This document shows positions 22,921 to 27,678 of a stretch of DNA of 27,678 nt, piece after piece. Positions within the stretch are counted from its first letter, which is position 1. Each line of letters opens with the position of its first letter. Source of the stretch: a virus; the IMG/VR virus record IMGVR_UViG_3300027917_000153, positions 1 through 27,678 of that record. The stretch is one strand, 5' to 3'. The notes beneath the pieces are model-generated. The model searched no databases. It saw only the letters and a list, made by a program, of their open reading frames with translations, and was not told the DNA's origin. The position numbers and the translations under genes were made by a program.

Positions 22921-23549
22921 ACGCTGATTATGGCGAAAAGTGAGGCGCTAACGGAAGGGATGCTAGAAAGAAGAACGAGTCCGGCCACCTGCTCGGTCGG
23001 CAGAATTTGGTTGGGAGCGTCGTAAAGACCCCCGCCGAACAGAGACTGAATCTGCCCACCCGTTGTTGCCAGGGTGTCCCCAGAGAAGGAGAAAGCGAAC
23101 GCAGGGCCTGCATTGAGAGCAGCGGTGAGATCCGCCAGCGCTTTCAGCGCAGGTATCTTGATGGCCAGAGCGGCCTTGATGGCTGCGTTGATAAGCCCCA
23201 GTTGTACCGACAGGGTACCTGCCAGAGCCGCTGCCGCAGAGAGCTCGGCTCCTAGAGTGATACTAGGAAGCTGTAGCGCAAGGGCGGCCTGGAGAGCCGC
23301 TTGTAGTTGCCCTATCGCCGCCAGGAAGATCTTGATGTTGGCAAGAGGGTCGGAGATCTGCAGAGACAGTGTAGCCTGGGCGGCCAAAGAGGCGTTCAGG
23401 TTGGCTGCTAGATCGGCCATGAAGGGGCCCAGGCCTATAGAGATCAGAGCGTCTATCTGGATGCTGAGTGGGGCCAAAAAGGCTGCGGCCGCCGACAACC
23501 CCACGTTGAAGTTGCCTAGAGTTCCTGAAACAGGCGTGCTGAGAGGCAT
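22917..23549 (-). CDS. Arginine-free, Ala/Leu-rich protein of the baseplate block
   Basis: 210 aa, made mostly of Ala, Leu, Ile, Ser, Gly and Gln. I count four Lys, two Glu, about six Asp and no Arg. The pattern is amphipathic: repeated hydrophobic helices such as LAAIGQLQAALQAALALQLP, and LGLINAAIKAALAIKIPALKAL. Only the last third has aromatic residues. It starts 2 bases after the spike gene stop and overlaps the 885-aa gene by 4 bases, so it belongs to the tail/baseplate operon. Such proteins could form coiled coils, line a channel or interact with the membrane during DNA entry; this is inference. It has no Lys-Thr-Ala. Confidence 0.82.
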   Translation of the reverse strand: MPLSTPVSGTLGNFNVGLSAAAAFLAPLSIQIDALISIGLGPFMADLAANLNASLAAQATLSLQISDPLANIKIFLAAIGQLQAALQAALALQLPSITLGAELSAAAALAGTLSVQLGLINAAIKAALAIKIPALKALADLTAALNAGPAFAFSFSGDTLATTGGQIQSLFGGGLYDAPNQILPTEQVAGLVLLSSIPSVSASLFAIISV

Positions 23550-23551
23550 CG

Positions 23552-24757
23552 CTACGCCAATACCGTTGGGTTACCACTAGCCACCAACCCCTGCATCACA
23601 GCACCGGAGGTGATGGTACCGGGCTTGCCGTCTACGATGATCGGCACGGGGGCTGCAATGATGACGTTCACAGTAGACCCTACGGTGGCCACCGGCTTAC
23701 TCCCACCGTTGATACGTACCACGCCCTTCTCTGCAGAGATATCGAGGCCGTTCTTCGCCCGTAGCGCTATTTTCTTCTCGCTGGCGATGGTGACCACTCC
23801 CTTGCAGCCAATGGACATGTCGTCGTCCAGATCCAGCTGAAGCTTCTTCTTGATGCGGATGCCAACCTTGCCCTCCGCACGCAGGAAGGCTCCTCCCTCT
23901 CGAGTGAAGAGCAGCTTCAGCTTAGTACCTGCCTGGGCAGAGGCGTCCACTGTACCAGTTCCTGCGTCGTAGCCTCCTGGGGCAATCGCAATCTCTACTG
24001 CGATGGGCTTCCCATCCAGAACCTCGTTGTAGAGGGATAGGCTCCCAGCGTCACCGGCTGGTTCTGGTGTGGGCTGATGCACCTTCCCTACCGCCAAGCG
24101 CACATCTGCCTTCTCGTCATTGGCGTAGAGGCGAAAGGTCTGGATGAACTCCGTCTCCGGGTTGTCGTCAGTGCTGCTCGAGGCGATGCCCCACTTGATA
24201 GAACCGCCAGTGTTGTGGTGCTCGTACTGCTGGCTGATGTCGGTGATGACGTTCTGGAGCGGTATGTAAATCCGTTTCGCCACGGGAGTGGCGCCAATCT
24301 CCAGAACTCCACCACGATGCAACACTATGAACTGACCATCCCTACCCCGAAGTGCGATGTCCCCAGACTTCGCTCTTCGACGACCACCAGCGAACCCGCT
24401 GCCCTTGTAGGCATCGGTTGTCTGATCCTCGGCCGGCATGATGAACGCCAGTACGAATGGTGGTGGACCGTCGCTCGGTATACAGACTAGGCACTTCGCG
24501 TTCACCTCGGGCATCGCGTAGATGCCCTCTCCGTGGTTCGGGTGTAGATACGGAGAGGCGACCTGGATGTCGAAGTAGCTCTTGTTGTCGAACTGGGTCT
24601 GAACGTCTACCGTCCAGTTCACGAAGTTCACATCCAGAATCCTGGCCTCGTGAATGTACGCAGCGCTTCCCCCCTCAGACTGAAACCAACCACCGTGTCG
24701 TTGGCTGGCTTGCCCAAGAGGCTCGAAGTACCGGTCGTTTACATTCTTCAGCGGCAT
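23552..24757 (-). CDS. Baseplate spike/hub protein, gpV/gp5-like
   Basis: 401 aa. Residues about 35-110 (EARILDVNFVNWTVDVQTQF, then YLHPNHGEGIYAMPEVNAKCLV, then CIPSDGPPPFVLAFIMPAE) read as the OB-fold of phage spike proteins, which sits at the tail tip. GDIALRGRDGQFIVLHRGGVLEIG follows the OB-fold in many such proteins. Residues about 305-360 repeat short strands (KLQLDLDDDMSIGCKGVVTI, then ASEKKIALRAKNGLDISA) as in the trimeric beta-helix needle. The C-terminus is Val/Gly/Ile-rich and resembles a capping segment. The start ATG (24757) shares a base with the beta-prime stop (TGATG). This predicts a long-tailed phage, but does not decide between contractile and non-contractile. Confidence 0.75.
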   Translation of the reverse strand: MPLKNVNDRYFEPLGQASQRHGGWFQSEGGSAAYIHEARILDVNFVNWTVDVQTQFDNKSYFDIQVASPYLHPNHGEGIYAMPEVNAKCLVCIPSDGPPPFVLAFIMPAEDQTTDAYKGSGFAGGRRRAKSGDIALRGRDGQFIVLHRGGVLEIGATPVAKRIYIPLQNVITDISQQYEHHNTGGSIKWGIASSSTDDNPETEFIQTFRLYANDEKADVRLAVGKVHQPTPEPAGDAGSLSLYNEVLDGKPIAVEIAIAPGGYDAGTGTVDASAQAGTKLKLLFTREGGAFLRAEGKVGIRIKKKLQLDLDDDMSIGCKGVVTIASEKKIALRAKNGLDISAEKGVVRINGGSKPVATVGSTVNVIIAAPVPIIVDGKPGTITSGAVMQGLVASGNPTVLA

Positions 24758-27678
24758 CAGTAATGGAACTCCGGCACGTCGTACAGATGCGGCTTCTTGC
24801 GTACGTCCTTTCGGCTCATACCAAACTCAGCCCCGTATGCAATGCCGGGGATTGGGTGAAGTCCATGCAGCTCAGATGAGGCTCCGGTCGCCGCGCCTTC
24901 TATGATGGAAGTGCGAATCTTGTTGTGATTCAGCTTCGCCATCCAATCTTCTTGGACTGCTAGCGGCATGATGTCGATACCCTTGAGTACCGGAGTGTGG
25001 AGAACTGGGCTCTTGCCCTTCTTGACCAGCTCTTTATTCATGGCTCCGACCTTCGAGGTGGACTGGAACTCTCCCTTGACGACTCGCTCCGAGTCACCGG
25101 GGTCCACCACACGCGTAAGGTTGCTCATCGCCTTCACGACGGTCTCGACGTGCTGTCTCCGTACCCCTTCTCGACCATAGATTTCGTGGAGCTCGTTGAC
25201 CATCTGATTTTGCACCGCCTCCATCTTCCCCGTCGCCTTATAGAGGTCGTGGGGGTTGATGGAAGTACGCGTTGGGTCCGACAGCACTTGACCCGGAGTC
25301 ACCATCATCCCAACTCGAGGAGGCTGCCAGGTTGCAGAAGTTCCAGGGATCAATGGCTTGATTCCTGGCATACTCGACCACAATGGATTGCCAAAGGGAT
25401 CCTTGGGAATGTGGTGCTTCACACCACCGATCCAGATATTCACGCCAGTGGGGTCGGGCTCAATACGCTCGATTTTCCCGCCCTTGGTAGCTAGCCGCGC
25501 AGCGTTGGGGATCTTTCCTGGAAGCTCAGCCAACTGAACCACTCTCTTGATGTCGTTGACCATCGTGGGTCCACGCTTGGCCACACCACCAGAATGGAAG
25601 GCTTTGAGCGTAAGTTGTGTAGCACGCTCTCCCAGCGACTGGGACGCTAGAATCCCAAGGTTCGTCCCCTTGTTGTAGTAGCCACCATTGGGGGAGATGC
25701 CAGCGCACTTCTGGCACAGCCCCTGACCGTGCTCGCACTTCAAGGCCGAACGAACCACAAGCTGCGCATTCTTGTCGGCTGCTCGGATTGTACTGATGAC
25801 ATCAGGAGTGAGGACCTGACCTCGTACGTACGTTTTGCCCTTGATGGTGACGTCCTGCTGAAGCTCCCGGTCATAGATGTCCTTCGACCCAACCGAGATA
25901 CTTACCCCTTTGGCGGTCCCACAGTCGTCGGCTGCTACAACGAGCCCCATGGAGGTGTTTACTAACCTCTTAGTGAAGTATCCCGGCGTCCGCACTTCCT
26001 GGACCTTCAGAACGGAGCCGCGACGAGCTCCGCTCATCTGCGTCCAATAGCTTCCAACATCCAGCCCCTCCGAGTAGCTCTTGGTAATTGGGGTAGGAAG
26101 TACCCTGTTCTGCGAGTCCGTTACCAACATGGGGGCAAGACGTAGCTGCTGGTACTGGTCGGGTGCGGGCTTCACTCCTGCCTGCTTCATGACGAAAAGG
26201 TTGTTCGGGTTCTTCTCCTGCCGCTTGTCGTGCACCCGATTGATGCGATCGGTGGCGTCAAACCAAGTGTGGATAACCTTACGTTCTTTGTCCACTTTGG
26301 AGAGACCGGGAGTACGGTTGATCTTGTCCACCTTCCGTTGAGCAGCGTTGACGAACCTGTCTCGCACCGCCTTGTCGGGGGTGAAGTCCGCTAGACTCAG
26401 CGAATGGGTGGGGATAGGGAGGAATTGAACGTTCTTCTTGGGGTCCTCGCCCTCCTTCTCTACTGCGTACGCAGTCCCTATTGTCGCAGGGTTCTGAATC
26501 TTCACTGCCCCGAACGACGCGTCGTAGCCTAGGCGCATCAGCTTACTGGCCGAGTTCCCGAAGTCGGGCCTGTAGACAGGATTCTTAGCGAGCTCTGTGT
26601 AGACCTCCTCAGCGCCCTTCTTATCGAAAGTGAACTTGTGATCCTCGAGCACCTTCTTGTGGAGACCGTCGGGCAGAGCACTAGCCAGCATGATGCGACC
26701 AGCTGTTGTCTTCATGCCCCCCACCTTGGCGGTGTCAGTGATGGATAGCTTGTTTGCCTGTACTGCCTTCAACAAGTCCGTAGGAGTCTTGAAAGTCTTG
26801 CCGCTGTCCCCTGTGATTCGGCTCAGTTTATACAGCCCCAGGCTAGACTCATTCGTGGGCTGGTACATGACCTTGCCACTCGCCTCATTGAAGAGGTTCT
26901 TCGAGGGCATCATCCTGAACGCCTCGTCCACTGCTTCTGGGCCCACAGGAACGTAGGCACTCATCGTGTCCCCGTCGAAGTCGGCATTGTACCCGCCAGT
27001 GACCAGCGGATGGATCTGGATGGCCTTACCAGGAACGCGTCGGGCTAGGAAGGCCTGCACACCATGCTTGTGCAAGACGGGGTCGCGCTTGAGAAGGACG
27101 GGACGCGTCTCCATCACCTGGTCCAGTGCACGATAGACGGCCTTGTCCTTCTGCCCCTTCTTCCCCAGCATACTGCGTGCTTCCAGGGCATCCTTCGCGT
27201 AGCCCATCTTCACGAGCTTGTCGGTGACGAAGGGTCGGAAGATCGTCAGAGCCTTCTCCTCCGGCAGCCCCACCTCATCCAAGCCTAGAGCCGGCTCCGG
27301 AGTGATGGTGGCGCGCATCGTCATGTCCTGCCGGCGCTTTAGCAGCGTTCCTTGAAAGAAACCCTTTTTCGGGTCAGGCCCACGCAACTGAAGCATGATG
27401 CCCTTGTCCATCTTCTTACGGTCGGACCAAGAACCTCCGATACCCATGATGGCAGAGAGCCCGTCGTACATACCGGCGCGGGCCTCCTTCATAGCGGTGT
27501 CCCCACCATACTTCTTCAGCCGCTCCGCATCCCGGAGCTTCCCATTCAACGCACCAAAGTCTTTGTAGAGCCCATTGAGGTCGGCCTCGTTGATGTCTCC
27601 ATTGGGGAGGAACCTAGCCGGACGCATCGCAGGCGGAATGATAGGAAGGTGGTTGATAACGTAAGCGTCCTTAGCAGT
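24757..27678 (-). CDS. RNA polymerase beta-prime subunit (multisubunit type), N-terminus outside window
   Basis: 973 residues are visible and the frame runs open to the right edge: the 17 codons before the first Met encode VINHLPIIPP, matching the conserved VLPVxPPDLRP of cellular beta-prime, so the true start lies beyond the window. In order: DLNGLY; FFQGTLLKRRQDM (lid/rudder region of the clamp); VLLKRDPVLHKHGVQAF; catalytic magnesium motif NADFDGD (26968-26988); PITKSYSEGLDVGSYW; bridge-helix region SGARRGSVLKVQEVRTPGYFTKRLV; the zinc site with Cys at DDCGT (25921) and CEHGQGLCQKC (25705-25737); trigger loop ASQSLGERATQLTLKAFHSGG (about 25583-25654); and the C-terminal VVDPGD. All key residues are kept in one frame. 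Beta is not in the window. It is in the tail operon, so late or virion-linked expression is possible. It has no Lys-Thr-Ala. Confidence 0.95.
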   Translation of the reverse strand, partial: TAKDAYVINHLPIIPPAMRPARFLPNGDINEADLNGLYKDFGALNGKLRDAERLKKYGGDTAMKEARAGMYDGLSAIMGIGGSWSDRKKMDKGIMLQLRGPDPKKGFFQGTLLKRRQDMTMRATITPEPALGLDEVGLPEEKALTIFRPFVTDKLVKMGYAKDALEARSMLGKKGQKDKAVYRALDQVMETRPVLLKRDPVLHKHGVQAFLARRVPGKAIQIHPLVTGGYNADFDGDTMSAYVPVGPEAVDEAFRMMPSKNLFNEASGKVMYQPTNESSLGLYKLSRITGDSGKTFKTPTDLLKAVQANKLSITDTAKVGGMKTTAGRIMLASALPDGLHKKVLEDHKFTFDKKGAEEVYTELAKNPVYRPDFGNSASKLMRLGYDASFGAVKIQNPATIGTAYAVEKEGEDPKKNVQFLPIPTHSLSLADFTPDKAVRDRFVNAAQRKVDKINRTPGLSKVDKERKVIHTWFDATDRINRVHDKRQEKNPNNLFVMKQAGVKPAPDQYQQLRLAPMLVTDSQNRVLPTPITKSYSEGLDVGSYWTQMSGARRGSVLKVQEVRTPGYFTKRLVNTSMGLVVAADDCGTAKGVSISVGSKDIYDRELQQDVTIKGKTYVRGQVLTPDVISTIRAADKNAQLVVRSALKCEHGQGLCQKCAGISPNGGYYNKGTNLGILASQSLGERATQLTLKAFHSGGVAKRGPTMVNDIKRVVQLAELPGKIPNAARLATKGGKIERIEPDPTGVNIWIGGVKHHIPKDPFGNPLWSSMPGIKPLIPGTSATWQPPRVGMMVTPGQVLSDPTRTSINPHDLYKATGKMEAVQNQMVNELHEIYGREGVRRQHVETVVKAMSNLTRVVDPGDSERVVKGEFQSTSKVGAMNKELVKKGKSPVLHTPVLKGIDIMPLAVQEDWMAKLNHNKIRTSIIEGAATGASSELHGLHPIPGIAYGAEFGMSRKDVRKKPHLYDVPEFHY

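Overview
The window is a piece of a tailed double-stranded DNA phage genome (Caudoviricetes). It is GC-rich, tightly packed and almost wholly coding. Nearly all genes are on the minus strand, so they read from right to left, with many 1-4 base stop/start overlaps. Four recognisable proteins anchor this: a large terminase, an HK97-type major capsid protein, a likely prohead protease and a gpV/gp5-like baseplate spike. A multisubunit RNA polymerase beta-prime gene suggests a large phage that carries its own cellular-type RNA polymerase. I see no tRNA, integrase, CRISPR or insertion sequence. The host cannot be named from the sequence.

Layout in transcription order. The right end (27678-20263) holds beta-prime (cut by the window edge), the baseplate spike, an arginine-free Ala/Leu-rich protein and an 885-aa probable virion protein. 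A plus-strand island follows (about 19400-20250). It contains a stretch predicted to fold into several hairpins and two possible pseudoknots, two small genes (68 and 44 aa), and four hairpins with GNRA or UUCG loops, the last with a short T tract. Next come a packaging block of two unknown proteins and TerL (19331-15909). Two plus-strand genes are wedged around TerL; one begins with a helix-turn-helix and could be a small terminase or a regulator.

The head block (15159-5579) has two unknown structural proteins, the probable prohead protease, two proteins that look like internal or scaffold proteins, a small coiled-coil protein, a probable decoration or accessory protein, the major capsid protein with a hairpin terminator after it, a Pro/Glu-rich protein and a possible neck protein. 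The left end (5569-1) has a small unknown protein, two large glycine-zipper proteins (the first with a degenerate ferritin-like domain), and the start of a fibronectin-III-like protein.

The most striking unexplained signal is a short peptide motif, Lys-Thr-Ala, usually followed by Ser, Ala, Gly or Gln. I count it 17 times in seven large, otherwise unrelated proteins of this region, including the putative protease itself, and not once in the other proteins. Its Thr codon varies, so the peptide rather than the DNA is repeated. A prohead-protease cleavage site or a capsid-targeting tag would explain it.
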